From: Streptomyces sp. NBC_01314 | Lineage (GTDB): Bacteria; Actinomycetota; Actinomycetes; Streptomycetales; Streptomycetaceae | Length of the DNA stretch: 64,000 bases | Assembly (NCBI RefSeq): GCF_041435215.1 | Contig: NZ_CP108394.1 | Location: 10,974,001-11,038,000 of the forward strand | Reading direction: 5' to 3' | In this document: in pieces, positions 1-8,448 of the stretch | Numbering within the stretch: position 1 is the stretch's first letter | Layout: each line of letters begins with the position of its first letter | Program-made: the position numbers and the translations under genes | The notes under the pieces: model-generated | What the model saw: only the letters and a program-made list of their open reading frames with translations | Told to the model about the DNA's origin: nothing | The model's database searches: none

Positions 1-650
1 CCGGGCGGAGGCTCGGTGTGGGTTGCGGGTTCGAGGATCAGGCAGGCGACCTCGTCCTGGTACCGGGTGAGCAACTCCTCCGTGGCGGCCAGGTCCCCGT
101 AAGGGAACGCCACGGTCAGTTCGTCGGTCGCCGCCGGAATGCCGGCGGACATCGGCGTGGTGCCGATGAACCAGTCGTCGGTGGAGAAGAACGGGTGGTC
201 GGCGCAGATGGCCACCCGTGGGCGCCCGGTGGCGGCGCGGGCGAGGCGCACCGCGGCGGTGGTGGCGTCGGAGCCGTTCTTCGCGAACTTCACCATCTCG
301 GCGGTCGGCACCGTGGCCAGGAAGCGTTCCGCCGCTTCGACCTCCACGATGGACGGCCGGACGAAGTTGCTGCCGCGGTCGAGTTCCCGTCGCACCGCCT
401 CGATCACGCGTGGGTGGGCGTGGCCGAGGCTGACCGACCGCAGCCCGGAGCCGTACTCGACGTAGCGGTTGCCGTCGATGTCCCACACGTGGGCACCGCG
501 GCCGTGGCTGATGACCGGGGCCAGGTTCTCGGGGTACTGGTCGTCGCCCTTGGCGTAGGTGTGCGCGCCCCCGGGGATCAGGGCGTGCAGCCGTTCGTTC
601 GCCGTCCGCGACCGGGGCAGGAGGAACTCTTCGGTGGGTTCGGTGTCCAC
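1..650 (-). CDS. Class III (glutamate-1-semialdehyde aminomutase-like) aminotransferase, 3' part outside the window
   Basis: The reading frame stays open for 216 codons to the left edge, so only the N-terminal half is seen. It reads as a PLP-dependent class III aminotransferase of the glutamate-1-semialdehyde aminomutase type, with IPGGAHTYAKGDD near residue 30, the cofactor-pocket segment KNGSDATTAAVRLAR near 120, and LILEP near 210. In polysaccharide loci such enzymes usually aminate a keto sugar or a small glycan substituent; that role is inferred from the neighbours, not shown. The GTG start at 650 has GAGG about 5 bases upstream and begins 7 bases after the stop of the RmlC-type epimerase gene, so the two are probably co-transcribed. 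The catalytic lysine lies beyond the window. Confidence 0.85.
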   Translation of the reverse strand, partial: MDTEPTEEFLLPRSRTANERLHALIPGGAHTYAKGDDQYPENLAPVISHGRGAHVWDIDGNRYVEYGSGLRSVSLGHAHPRVIEAVRRELDRGSNFVRPSIVEVEAAERFLATVPTAEMVKFAKNGSDATTAAVRLARAATGRPRVAICADHPFFSTDDWFIGTTPMSAGIPAATDELTVAFPYGDLAATEELLTRYQDEVACLILEPATHTEPPP

Positions 651-657
651 GCGGACC

Positions 658-1209
658 TCAACTCTCTCGGTGCTTCAGGACTTCGGCGAGGCTCGGCGCC
701 TCCCGGTCCCGCTGGGACATCGATGTGACCGGCAGCGGCCAGGGAATGGCGAGCTCCGGGTCGTCGAAGGCGATCGTCACGTCCTCGGCGGGATCGTGCG
801 GGCGGTCGATCCGGTACGAGGTGTCGGCGGTCTCGGTCAGCGCCTGGAAGCCGTGCGCGCACCCCGCCGGGATGTACAGGGTCATCTGCGTCGCGTCGGA
901 CAGTTCGTAGAAGGCCCGGTTGCGATAGGTCGGCGAGTCCGTCCGCAGATCCACGACGACGTCGAAGATCTTTCCGTACGAGCACCGCACCAGCTTGGCC
1001 TCGCCGGCGCCGGAGCGCAGATGCAGGCCGCGCAGCACGCCCTGGACCGAGCGGGACAGGCTGTCCTGGACGAAGGCGTCCGGGTCGAGGCCGACCGAGC
1101 GGACCACATCGGCGTCGAATGTGCGGCAGAAGAAGCCGCGCTCGTCGGCGTACGCCGTCGGTTCGAAGAGGTAGGCGCCGGCGATCGCCGGGACTTCGGT
1201 GGCTTTCAC
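658..1209 (-). CDS. rfbC: dTDP-4-dehydrorhamnose 3,5-epimerase family protein (RmlC/RfbC-like)
   Basis: A 183-residue cupin of the RmlC family, which epimerises C3 and/or C5 of 4-keto-6-deoxy nucleotide sugars in the cytoplasm. The family base His63 sits in GVLRGLHLR and the catalytic-type Tyr132 in TSYRID; the metal-free cupin core YIPAGCAHGF is at 112-121. The GTG start at 1209 overlaps the stop of the preceding gene (GTGA) and has AGGAGA five bases upstream. No RmlA, RmlB or RmlD partner is in the window, and the nearby cytidylyltransferase suggests its substrate may be a CDP-sugar rather than dTDP-rhamnose precursors. The family is clear; the substrate is not. Confidence 0.9.
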   Translation of the reverse strand: MKATEVPAIAGAYLFEPTAYADERGFFCRTFDADVVRSVGLDPDAFVQDSLSRSVQGVLRGLHLRSGAGEAKLVRCSYGKIFDVVVDLRTDSPTYRNRAFYELSDATQMTLYIPAGCAHGFQALTETADTSYRIDRPHDPAEDVTIAFDDPELAIPWPLPVTSMSQRDREAPSLAEVLKHRES

Positions 1210-2444
1210 GGGGTCTCCTGCCGAGCATGGGTGTGGGCGTGGCCGGTCGCCGGGAACAGAGCCGCGGTCAAGGCGGTGAACTGGTGCTCGAGTTGCCGGG
1301 TGGCGACCTGGTTCCGCTCGGTGAGGGTCCGCCGCAGCTCCGCCGATCTCTTCTCCAGCGCCTGGAACTGCTCGTACAGCCGGTCGGCGTCGACCTCGCG
1401 AGCAGAGTGGCAGTACGCGTCCAGCCCCATCCGAGCCATGAGCGCGTCGCTCTTCGCCGCATAGCTGAGTGCGAGCGTCGGCGTGCCGACCCTCAGCGCG
1501 CAGACCAGGTTGTGGTACCGGGTCGCCACCACGGTGTCGGCAGCCGCCGTCTCCCTCATCAGGTCGGCCAGCGAGGCCGCCTCGGCGGCGGTGACCAGCG
1601 GCGAGTCCACCGCGTCGATGATCGCGGCGACCACCGGCGCATCGCACTCGTCACCGGTGAGCAGCTGGACCGGCCTGCCGTCCTCGACCAGCGCGCGGAC
1701 GAAGCGGGTCGTCCCGTCGAGGTAGCGCCGGTGGATCTCCTCGGCCCGGGCACGGTCGTCGTCGCCGCCGTGGAAGTCCATGACACCGACGCAGACCAGG
1801 CCCGGCGGGCCCGAGGGCGCGCTCGACGGCGGCGCCGGGAGCGCGAACGCGAGGTCCGGGTAGACCTCGTCGCGCGCGGTGTCCACGCCCATCGCCCGCA
1901 TCGCGTCGCGGGACAGGGTGTCCCGGTACGAGCGGTACGCGGCCAGCCGCGCCGACCAGCGCACCAGGGTCCGGGTCGGCCGGTTGCCGATCGCGGCGGC
2001 GCCGACGCCGACCAGCGCGACCCGGGTGCCGAACAGCCGGCCGCTCGCGCAGAGCAGGAACAGCGCGTACGGGAAGCCCCACGGCCGCAGCGGCAGCGTG
2101 GCCTCCAGGACGCCCATGCCCGGCACGATCACCACCTCGTGCCGGTGTATCCAGGCAGCGGTGCGGAAGGCGTCCACGAGTTTGCCCAGCGCCTTCCCCG
2201 CGATCGCGCCCGCACGTGACGCGGTCCGGTACTCCCCGCGGTACCAGTGCAGCCGTGTCGCGGGGATCCCGTACCGGGCCGTGACGACCTCGGGTCCGCC
2301 GCACAGCGCGTCCACGACCGCCTCCGGGTGCTCGGCGCGGAGGTACCCGAGCACGGCCTCCAACGACCCGTCGTTGCCGAGGTTGCCGGAGCCGAGCAGG
2401 CCGAAGACCCCGACGCGCGCCGGAGTTCCGTTCGCAGGCGTCAT
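1206..2444 (-). CDS. Polysaccharide pyruvyl transferase family protein
   Basis: A 412-residue protein of the polysaccharide pyruvyl transferase (PF04230) family, related to CsaB and EpsO. These enzymes add a pyruvate ketal from phosphoenolpyruvate to a sugar of an exported glycan, giving it negative charge. Visible family marks are the N-terminal glycine-rich GLLGSGNLGNDGS (about 15-27), VIVPGMGVLEAT mid-protein, and the C-terminal VVATRYHNLVCALRVGTPTLALSY block with its conserved RYH. A short coiled-coil-like tail follows (EKRSAELRRTLTERNQ). ATG at 2444 overlaps the GT2 stop by four bases. It predicts a pyruvylated repeat unit. Confidence 0.88.
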   Translation of the reverse strand: MTPANGTPARVGVFGLLGSGNLGNDGSLEAVLGYLRAEHPEAVVDALCGGPEVVTARYGIPATRLHWYRGEYRTASRAGAIAGKALGKLVDAFRTAAWIHRHEVVIVPGMGVLEATLPLRPWGFPYALFLLCASGRLFGTRVALVGVGAAAIGNRPTRTLVRWSARLAAYRSYRDTLSRDAMRAMGVDTARDEVYPDLAFALPAPPSSAPSGPPGLVCVGVMDFHGGDDDRARAEEIHRRYLDGTTRFVRALVEDGRPVQLLTGDECDAPVVAAIIDAVDSPLVTAAEAASLADLMRETAAADTVVATRYHNLVCALRVGTPTLALSYAAKSDALMARMGLDAYCHSAREVDADRLYEQFQALEKRSAELRRTLTERNQVATRQLEHQFTALTAALFPATGHAHTHARQETP

Positions 2445-3388
2445 GCCTGCCTCCCCTCACGGCCGGCGACAAGGTCGTCGACGGAGACGGTGAGCCCGTC
2501 CGGGTCGACCGGGGCGCGGTCCTCGACCCGCTCGCCGGCGCCCGGCCGGACGCGGCTGGTCATCCACGCGGCCAGGTGGCGGTAGCAGGCACGCCGGTCG
2601 GCCGGGGACAGCGGCGCCCGCCGGATCGCCGAGGCGAAGCCCCACACGTACTCGGCGAGCAGCCGGGGCGTCGGGTGCAGCGGGCCTGCCCGGCGTGGGT
2701 CCAGGTTGACGCAGCGGGAGCGCTTGGACGGGTTCGCCCGCTCGGCGCGGCTGGGGTGGTCGCGGCGGAAGTACAGCAGCTCCGGCACCTGGTGGAAGGG
2801 CCCGTGCAGGGTGATCTCGGCGACGAACGTGCGGTCCGCGTGGTGGTAGCTGTCGTGCGGCTTCACCCGGCGGAGCACGTCGGCCCGCATCACCCCGTAG
2901 AAGTCGTCGCCGCCGGGCTCGAACAGCAGGCTGCGGAAGCGCTCCGGCGCGTGCGGTGAGTCGGTGGCGAGCCCGTACTCGTACGGGACCTTCACCTTGC
3001 CGTCGCCGTCGATGACCGCCTGGCCGCTGTGCGCGAGGATCACGTCCGGCCGCTCGTCCAGCGCCTGGACGCAGCGCAGCAGCAGGTCCCGGGCGTACAG
3101 GTCGTCGTGCGAGGCCCACTTGAACAGCTCGCCGCGGCACTCGGTGAACACATGGTTGTGGTTCGGCGCGGCGCCGATGTTCCGGGGCAGCCGGAGGTAC
3201 CGGATGCGCGAGTCCTTCGCGGCGTACCGGCGGCAGATGTCCCGGGTCCCGTCGGTCGAGGCGTTGTCGGAGATCACCAGCTCGAAGTCCTCGTAGGTCT
3301 GGCCGAGCAGGGCGTCGAGCGACTCGGCCAGGTACTCCTCGCCGTTGTACACGGGCAGGCCGAGGCTCAGCCTGGGTTGCGCGGTCAT
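2441..3388 (-). CDS. Family 2 glycosyltransferase (GT-A fold)
   Basis: A 315-residue inverting GT2 enzyme expected to add one sugar to the lipid-linked repeat unit at the inner face of the membrane. Signature segments are SLGLPVYNGEEYL (8-20), the nucleotide-binding ISDNASTDGT (39-48) and the metal-binding HDD at 94-96 in KWASHDDLY. No membrane helix is evident. The open frame extends upstream, but ATG 3388 is chosen because it has GTGAGGAC about 5 bases before it and overlaps the flippase gene stop as ATGA. Donor and acceptor cannot be read from the sequence. Confidence 0.9.
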   Translation of the reverse strand: MTAQPRLSLGLPVYNGEEYLAESLDALLGQTYEDFELVISDNASTDGTRDICRRYAAKDSRIRYLRLPRNIGAAPNHNHVFTECRGELFKWASHDDLYARDLLLRCVQALDERPDVILAHSGQAVIDGDGKVKVPYEYGLATDSPHAPERFRSLLFEPGGDDFYGVMRADVLRRVKPHDSYHHADRTFVAEITLHGPFHQVPELLYFRRDHPSRAERANPSKRSRCVNLDPRRAGPLHPTPRLLAEYVWGFASAIRRAPLSPADRRACYRHLAAWMTSRVRPGAGERVEDRAPVDPDGLTVSVDDLVAGREGRQA

Positions 3389-4680
3389 GAGGTCCTCACT
3401 TCGGGAATGGGATTGCGGTGGCGCTCGCGCAGGGCGGACCGCAGCTGCAGCCACCACACGGCCGAGCTGCAGACGGTCGCGGCGGCGACGCCCCAGGCCG
3501 AGCCGACCGTGCCGGCCACGGCCGCCCCGCCGAGTCCGCCGCCGACGTAGCAGGCGGAGGCGAACAGTTGGCTGCGCAGGCTGCGCCGGGCCGCGCCGAG
3601 TGCGCGCAACCCGGCCGCGGCGCCGGTGCCGAGGCCGGCGCCCGCGACGCCGAGCGTGGCCGGCACGATGAGCTCCGAGGCCGAGCTCCAGACGTCGCCG
3701 AGCACGAACTCGCCGAGCCGGTCCGGCACCAGCAGCAGCGCCGCGCCCCAGAGCAGCGCGGCCACGGCCTGCCCGGCACCGAGCACGAGACAGAACTTGG
3801 CCAGCCGGTGCGGGGCCCGCCGCAGCACCCGTGCCGCCTCCGCGACGGTCACCAGCGAAAGACCCATCAGCACGGCGAGGAACGGGCCGAGCAGCAGCTC
3901 CGCGCCACGGACCGTACCCACCGCGCCGACGCCGACGATCGCGCCGAGCCCGTACGCCCGCAGCTGGCTCGCGCCGCTGACGCCGACGTTCTCGGCCAGG
4001 TACCGGTAGCTGAGATCGCGCTGCTCACGCAGCCACTCGCGCGCCCCGGTCATCCGGGGCCGGATGCCGGACTGGAGACAGCCGTACACCGCGGCCACCG
4101 CGGCGGACGCGCCCCACGCGAGGACGAAAGCGGCCACGCTGCCCACGCGGGCCGCCACCACCATGGCCGGGACGAGCGCGACGCCCCACACGAGGTCGTT
4201 GACGAACGCCTTCCGCCCGTTGCCGGCGGCGAAGAACGAGTACCGCCAGGCGTCCTGCAGCAGCAGCCCCGGCAGCATGACGCCGAGGCAGGCGAACGCC
4301 GGCCCCACGCTGCCGCCGAGAGCGAGCCCGACCACCAGACACACCGCGCCGATGGCGGCGCCGACGTTGAGCGCGGTACCCGAGGACCGGCCGACCGCCT
4401 GGCGCCAGGACGCGTCCGGCACGCCGCTGAAACGGACTACGAGCGGGTCGGTGGCCAGCCCGCGGGAGACGCTGAGCACCACGCCGTAGGTCACCCAGGC
4501 CAGGCCGAACACGCCGAACGCGGTCACGCCCAGCGAGCGGGCCACGTAGATCCCCACCGCGAAGTTGGTCATGCTGGAGGCCGCCTGGTCGGCCAGTCCC
4601 CAGGACAACCGGCCGACGACGGCCCGCCGGGCGGACCCGGCCGGCGTCGTCTTCGCCCCCTCGGTGGTCATCGGCGTCAT
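3385..4680 (-). CDS. Wzx-like polysaccharide flippase (MOP/MATE superfamily membrane protein)
   Basis: A 431-residue polytopic membrane protein with about 12-14 predicted helices, beginning WGLADQAASSMTNFAVGIYVARSLG, the characteristic start of Wzx/RfbX-type flippases. It should flip undecaprenyl-linked repeat units outward for polymerisation by the Wzy-like protein at about 11-12 kb. ATG 4680 overlaps the DUF4910 gene stop by four bases; a second in-frame ATG at 4671 is also possible because neither has a strong Shine-Dalgarno site. Flippase sequences are weakly conserved, so the family call is firmer than any substrate claim. Confidence 0.82.
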   Translation of the reverse strand: MTPMTTEGAKTTPAGSARRAVVGRLSWGLADQAASSMTNFAVGIYVARSLGVTAFGVFGLAWVTYGVVLSVSRGLATDPLVVRFSGVPDASWRQAVGRSSGTALNVGAAIGAVCLVVGLALGGSVGPAFACLGVMLPGLLLQDAWRYSFFAAGNGRKAFVNDLVWGVALVPAMVVAARVGSVAAFVLAWGASAAVAAVYGCLQSGIRPRMTGAREWLREQRDLSYRYLAENVGVSGASQLRAYGLGAIVGVGAVGTVRGAELLLGPFLAVLMGLSLVTVAEAARVLRRAPHRLAKFCLVLGAGQAVAALLWGAALLLVPDRLGEFVLGDVWSSASELIVPATLGVAGAGLGTGAAAGLRALGAARRSLRSQLFASACYVGGGLGGAAVAGTVGSAWGVAAATVCSSAVWWLQLRSALRERHRNPIPEVRTS

Positions 4681-5951
4681 ACCTTGATCAGCCCGGCGCC
4701 GTGCAGGGCGTCGGCCGCGGCGACGACGGTGTCGAAGGGCAGCCCGGACCGCTCGGCGACGTCCAGCAGACCGTGCTCGCCGTCGGAGAGGCTGAGCACC
4801 CAGAGCATGGCCATCTGGGCCTGCTTGGTGTCGCTGCGGCCGCCGAGCGCGTCGTACAGGCCGCGTCGGCCCAGCTGCGGTTCGCCGTAGGGGCTGAGGT
4901 TGACGTACCGCCGGTTGCGGTCGAGGACGGCGAACGCTTCGCGGCAGACGGCGAGCGTGTCCGCCATCGCCTCCGGGGAGACGAAGTCCGGGTTGTCCGC
5001 CGAGGTGTGGTACTCGGGGTAGCCGGCGTACGGGGTCCGGCTGAGCGAGCCCACACCGAGATCGAACCCGGGCGAGCAGTACTGCCGCTCGTCGTAGCCG
5101 TACGGTGTGAACTCGTTGACGTGGTGCGGGCGTTCGGAGGCGGCCAGCACGTGCCGCATCACCCGGTCGATCTCCGCGTCGCCGTGCCTGCTCTGCTTGT
5201 ACGTCAGTCGGCCCGAGTCCCCGGCGCAGGCCAGCACCAGGCCGTGCTTGACCCGCTCGATCCGCTCCGCGTTGCGGGCCAGCCAGGTGATCGCCCCGAT
5301 GGTGCCGGGCGCGAAGATGAACCGGTAGGTGTAGTACGGCGTCCGCTCCGCCAGCGCCCGGGCGAGGAACGTCGCCACCGCGATGCCGGCCAGGTTGTCG
5401 TTGGCCAGGGACGGGTGGCAGACGTGGCAGGAGACGATCACCTCGTCGGCGACCTGCCCGGGGACCACGTGCTCGGCGTAGGTGAGGTGCCCGTCGGCGA
5501 GAGTGGAGTCGATGAGCACCTCGTACTCGCCGTCCGGCAGCGCGTCCAAGGTCTTCTGAGCCAGGCAGAACCCCCATTCCGGCTTGTAGTAGCTGGTGCG
5601 GTACGGCACCCAGGACGGGTGGTCCGGCAGGGTGTGCAGATGCCCACGCAGCTCGGACAGCGGCATCGTCGCCGACACCGGCACGCTGTAGCCGAGCACG
5701 TGCAGGCTGGACGCGGCGAAGTCGACGACCCGGTTGCCGGCGCTGTCGGCGATGTACGCGTCCCGGATGTTCCACTCCTGCGGCACCGTCCAGTCGAGCA
5801 CCTGGGTTCCGGTCGGCACCTCGTGCACCCGCAGCGGGACGTACTCGTCGACGATCTCCAGGGTGGCGCGCACACCGTCGCCGGTGATGCTCCGGCACAG
5901 CGGGTACAACCGCTCCACCAGTGTGTGCATCTCCTCGCCGGCCGCGGTCAT
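4677..5951 (-). CDS. DUF4910 / M28-like aminopeptidase-fold protein of polysaccharide loci
   Basis: A 424-residue protein of the DUF4910 family, an M28-like zinc peptidase fold with an inserted N-terminal domain and a C-terminal winged-helix-like tail. Probable metal ligands are the histidines of SCHVCHPSLANDN (His176/His179) with Asp185, and His315 in PEYHTSADN. There is no signal peptide, so it is predicted cytoplasmic. Members recur in O-antigen and exopolysaccharide loci beside SDR, PIG-L and cytidylyltransferase genes, as here, suggesting they remove an acyl or aminoacyl group from a sugar; this is inference from context. ATG 5951 overlaps the SDR gene stop; the open frame upstream belongs to the antisense of that gene. 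Confidence 0.8.
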   Translation of the reverse strand: MTAAGEEMHTLVERLYPLCRSITGDGVRATLEIVDEYVPLRVHEVPTGTQVLDWTVPQEWNIRDAYIADSAGNRVVDFAASSLHVLGYSVPVSATMPLSELRGHLHTLPDHPSWVPYRTSYYKPEWGFCLAQKTLDALPDGEYEVLIDSTLADGHLTYAEHVVPGQVADEVIVSCHVCHPSLANDNLAGIAVATFLARALAERTPYYTYRFIFAPGTIGAITWLARNAERIERVKHGLVLACAGDSGRLTYKQSRHGDAEIDRVMRHVLAASERPHHVNEFTPYGYDERQYCSPGFDLGVGSLSRTPYAGYPEYHTSADNPDFVSPEAMADTLAVCREAFAVLDRNRRYVNLSPYGEPQLGRRGLYDALGGRSDTKQAQMAMLWVLSLSDGEHGLLDVAERSGLPFDTVVAAADALHGAGLIKV

Positions 5952-6973
5952 CGGCGCCACCGCAGGGTGTCGTCGACGGCGCCGGCCTCGGATGCCGCGC
6001 GCAGCACGGCGAGGCGGGTGAAGCGCCGCTCGAAGTCCTCCGTGGTCAGCCCGAACTTCCGGTAGGCGTCGGCGAGTTCGAGCGCGCCCTGCTTGACCGT
6101 CCACTCACAGTCGAAGCCGGGGATCGCGGCACGGAACCGGGCGAAGTCCACCCGGTACGACCGCGGATCGGCACCGTTCTCCCCGGTGATCCTCACCTTC
6201 GCCCCGGACACCGCCTCGGCGACCTGCTCGGCGATCTCGGCGACCGTGACGTTGTTGGTCTCGCTGCCGATGTTGAACGCCAGGTCGTGCACCGCTTCGC
6301 GCGGCGCGGTCAGCGCGGCCGTGAAGGCCCGTGCGATGTCGGCGGCGTGGACCAGCGGGCGCCAGGGGGTGCCGTCGGAGAGCACAAGGACCTCGCCGGA
6401 CAGGAGTGCGTGGCCCACCAGGTTGTTCAGCACGATGTCGGCGCGCAGCCGGGGGGAGAAGCCGAAGGCGGTGGCGTTGCGCATGTACACCGGGCTGAAG
6501 TCGCCGTCGGCGAGCGCGTGCAGGTCGTCCTCCACCCGCACCTTCGACTCCGCGTACGGCGTCACCGGGCGCAGCGGGGCGTCCTCGGCCACCAGGTCGG
6601 TGCCGCCGGCGGCACCGTAGACCGAGCACGTCGACGCGTACAGGAAGCGCCGCACTCCGGCGTCGCGGGCCAGCCGGGCCAGGCGTACGGACGCGTGGTG
6701 GTTGATGTCGTAGGTGAGCTCCGGCGCCAGCGATCCCAGCGGGTCGTTGGACAGGGCTGCCAGGTGGATCACGGCGTCCACCCCGGCCACGTGCTCGGCC
6801 GTGACGTCGCGCAGGTCCACCCGCGGCCCCGGCGGGTCCGCGGGCTGCGGGCCCAGCACACAGTCGGCGAACAGGCCGGCGTCAAGACCGACGACCTCGT
6901 GCCCGGCGGCCGCGAGTACCGGGGCCATCACGGTGCCCAGGTAGCCCTGATGTCCGGTCAGCAGTACGCGCAA
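5948..6973 (-). CDS. NAD-dependent epimerase/dehydratase (extended SDR)
   Basis: A 341-residue extended short-chain dehydrogenase acting on nucleotide sugars. The dinucleotide site is GHQGYLG (7-13), the catalytic triad is in STCSVYG (Ser117) and Tyr140/Lys144 of PYAESK, and PLVHAADIARAF is a family mark near residue 205. It may be the dehydratase, epimerase or reductase of the branched CDP-sugar pathway implied by the next genes; which of these cannot be told from sequence. A normal CDP-glucose 4,6-dehydratase is not otherwise visible in the window. It sits 3 bases after the PIG-L gene. Confidence 0.85.
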   Translation of the reverse strand: MRVLLTGHQGYLGTVMAPVLAAAGHEVVGLDAGLFADCVLGPQPADPPGPRVDLRDVTAEHVAGVDAVIHLAALSNDPLGSLAPELTYDINHHASVRLARLARDAGVRRFLYASTCSVYGAAGGTDLVAEDAPLRPVTPYAESKVRVEDDLHALADGDFSPVYMRNATAFGFSPRLRADIVLNNLVGHALLSGEVLVLSDGTPWRPLVHAADIARAFTAALTAPREAVHDLAFNIGSETNNVTVAEIAEQVAEAVSGAKVRITGENGADPRSYRVDFARFRAAIPGFDCEWTVKQGALELADAYRKFGLTTEDFERRFTRLAVLRAASEAGAVDDTLRWRR

Positions 6974-6976
6974 GGT

Positions 6977-7624
6977 TCATTCCCCCAGGTCGAGAGTGAG
7001 TTTGGTGACGGCGAACGCCTCGGCGTAGCGCGCGTGGCATTCGATGCCGCGGATCCGGGCCAGCCCGAGGAAGGCCTCCCGGTCGTACCAGGGCCGGTGC
7101 CGTTGCGAGGGGTAGTGCTCCTGCAACAGCCGCACCTTCCGTTCGGCGATCTCCGGCGACAGCGGCTGGTAGGCCGTCGGGCGGCCGAGATCGCCGTCCC
7201 ACTTGACGATCTCGTAGCCGAGCACGAGGTGGTCACGGAACGCGGTGGGTATCAGCTTCGCCAGGCCGCGGTGATCCTGGTGCGCGTCCTCGGTGCGCGG
7301 GGCCAGCACGAGATCCGGCTCGGTCTGCCCGCGCAGTTCCTCGACCGCCGCCTTGGCCTCCTCCCAGTGCGCGGGCAGCCTGCCGTCCGGCAGCTTGTGC
7401 ACGGTCAGCCGCAGGTCGGCCCCCGGGCAGAAGGCGGCGAGCGCGGCCTGTTCCTCCTGCTCCCGCTCGCCGCCACCGCCGGAGAGCACCAGCGCGTCGA
7501 CCCGGACACCCGGCCGCGCGAGGCACAGCGTCAGCAGGGTGCCGCCGGCGCCGATGGCGATGTCGTCGCAGTGCGCGCCCACCGCGACGATCCGGTCCAG
7601 GCGCCCGGCCCCGAGCCGGATCAC
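6977..7624 (-). CDS. PIG-L/LmbE family zinc deacetylase
   Basis: A 215-residue PIG-L/LmbE family protein, normally a zinc-dependent N-deacetylase of GlcNAc-containing compounds. Metal-site residues are visible: His18, Asp20 and Asp21 in GAHCDDIAIG, and His115/His118 in DAHQDH. The usual AHPDD proline is Cys here, and the glutamate commonly found in DDIEIG is Ala, so the site is slightly divergent. GTG 7624 overlaps the cytidylyltransferase stop (GTGA). Its setting suggests deacetylation of a sugar nucleotide or lipid-linked sugar, possibly paired with the aminotransferase; the substrate is inferred. Confidence 0.85.
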   Translation of the reverse strand: MIRLGAGRLDRIVAVGAHCDDIAIGAGGTLLTLCLARPGVRVDALVLSGGGGEREQEEQAALAAFCPGADLRLTVHKLPDGRLPAHWEEAKAAVEELRGQTEPDLVLAPRTEDAHQDHRGLAKLIPTAFRDHLVLGYEIVKWDGDLGRPTAYQPLSPEIAERKVRLLQEHYPSQRHRPWYDREAFLGLARIRGIECHARYAEAFAVTKLTLDLGE

Positions 7625-8448
7625 GCCCTCGCTCCGGAACCGTTGCCGCTGCCGGTCGCGCTCGCCCCCGCGCCGTCCCGTTCCCACACGGCCCACGGGC
7701 GGTCGCCCCGGGCGTAGGCGTCGTCGAGCGCGGCCCGCTCCTTCACGGTGTCGGTCGGCTTCCAGAAGCCGCGGTGCTGGTGCGCCACCAGCCGGCCGTG
7801 CTTGGCCAGTTGGGCGCATCCGTCGGCGACCAGGTCCCCGCCCTCCGGGATGTGGTCGAAGACCTCCTGGCGGAGCACGAAGTAGCCGCCGTTCTCCCAC
7901 AGCGGCATGTCGCTCACCGCGGTGATGCCCCCCACCAGGCCGTCGTCGCCCAGGTCCACACAGTGGAACGAGGACTGCGGCGGCACCACCATCATCGACG
8001 CGCCGGCGTCGCGCCGGGCGAACTTGTCGATCATCTCCGGCAGCGGGGCATCGGTGAGCACGTCGGCGTAGTTCGCGAGGAACATCTCGTCGCCGTCCAG
8101 GTGGTGCCGCACCCGGCGCAGCCGCTCCCCGATCGGCGACTCGATACCGGTCTGCGCGAACGTGATCGTCCAGGAGGCGATGTCGGTGGACAGCAGCTCG
8201 GTCCGCCCGCCCCGCAGCACGAAGTCGTTGGACGTCGTCTCCTCGTAGTTGAGGAAGAAGTTCTTGATGTGGTGAGCCCCGTACCCGAGGCACAGGATGA
8301 ACTCCGTGTGCCCGAAGTACGCGTAGTAGCGCATGACGTGCCAGATCAGCGGCCGCGGGCCGACCATCGCCATCGGCTTGGGCACGTCGTCGGAGGCTCC
8401 GCTGCGCATGCGCAGCCCGTAGCCGCCGCAGAACAGTACGACCTTCAT
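7621..8448 (-). CDS. rfbF: Glucose-1-phosphate cytidylyltransferase-like nucleotidyltransferase
   Basis: A 275-residue nucleotidyltransferase resembling RfbF/DdhA, which makes CDP-glucose from CTP and glucose-1-phosphate as the entry to CDP-linked deoxy and branched sugars. Marks are the N-terminal FCGGYGLRMR, VPKPM with the substrate lysine near residue 24, PLIWHVMRYYAYFGH, and the metal-site NYADVLTD. A C-terminal FWKPTDTVKERAALD is typical. The last ~20 residues are a low-complexity Gly/Ala/Ser tail. ATG 8448 overlaps the methyltransferase gene stop. CTP specificity is inferred from overall resemblance; another nucleotide is possible. Confidence 0.87.
   Translation of the reverse strand: MKVVLFCGGYGLRMRSGASDDVPKPMAMVGPRPLIWHVMRYYAYFGHTEFILCLGYGAHHIKNFFLNYEETTSNDFVLRGGRTELLSTDIASWTITFAQTGIESPIGERLRRVRHHLDGDEMFLANYADVLTDAPLPEMIDKFARRDAGASMMVVPPQSSFHCVDLGDDGLVGGITAVSDMPLWENGGYFVLRQEVFDHIPEGGDLVADGCAQLAKHGRLVAHQHRGFWKPTDTVKERAALDDAYARGDRPWAVWERDGAGASATGSGNGSGARA

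Noticed and set aside
5921..7717. A long plus-strand frame opposite the SDR and PIG-L genes
   Set aside because: Shadow frame: low-complexity Gly/Val/Arg text opposite genes with intact catalytic motifs.
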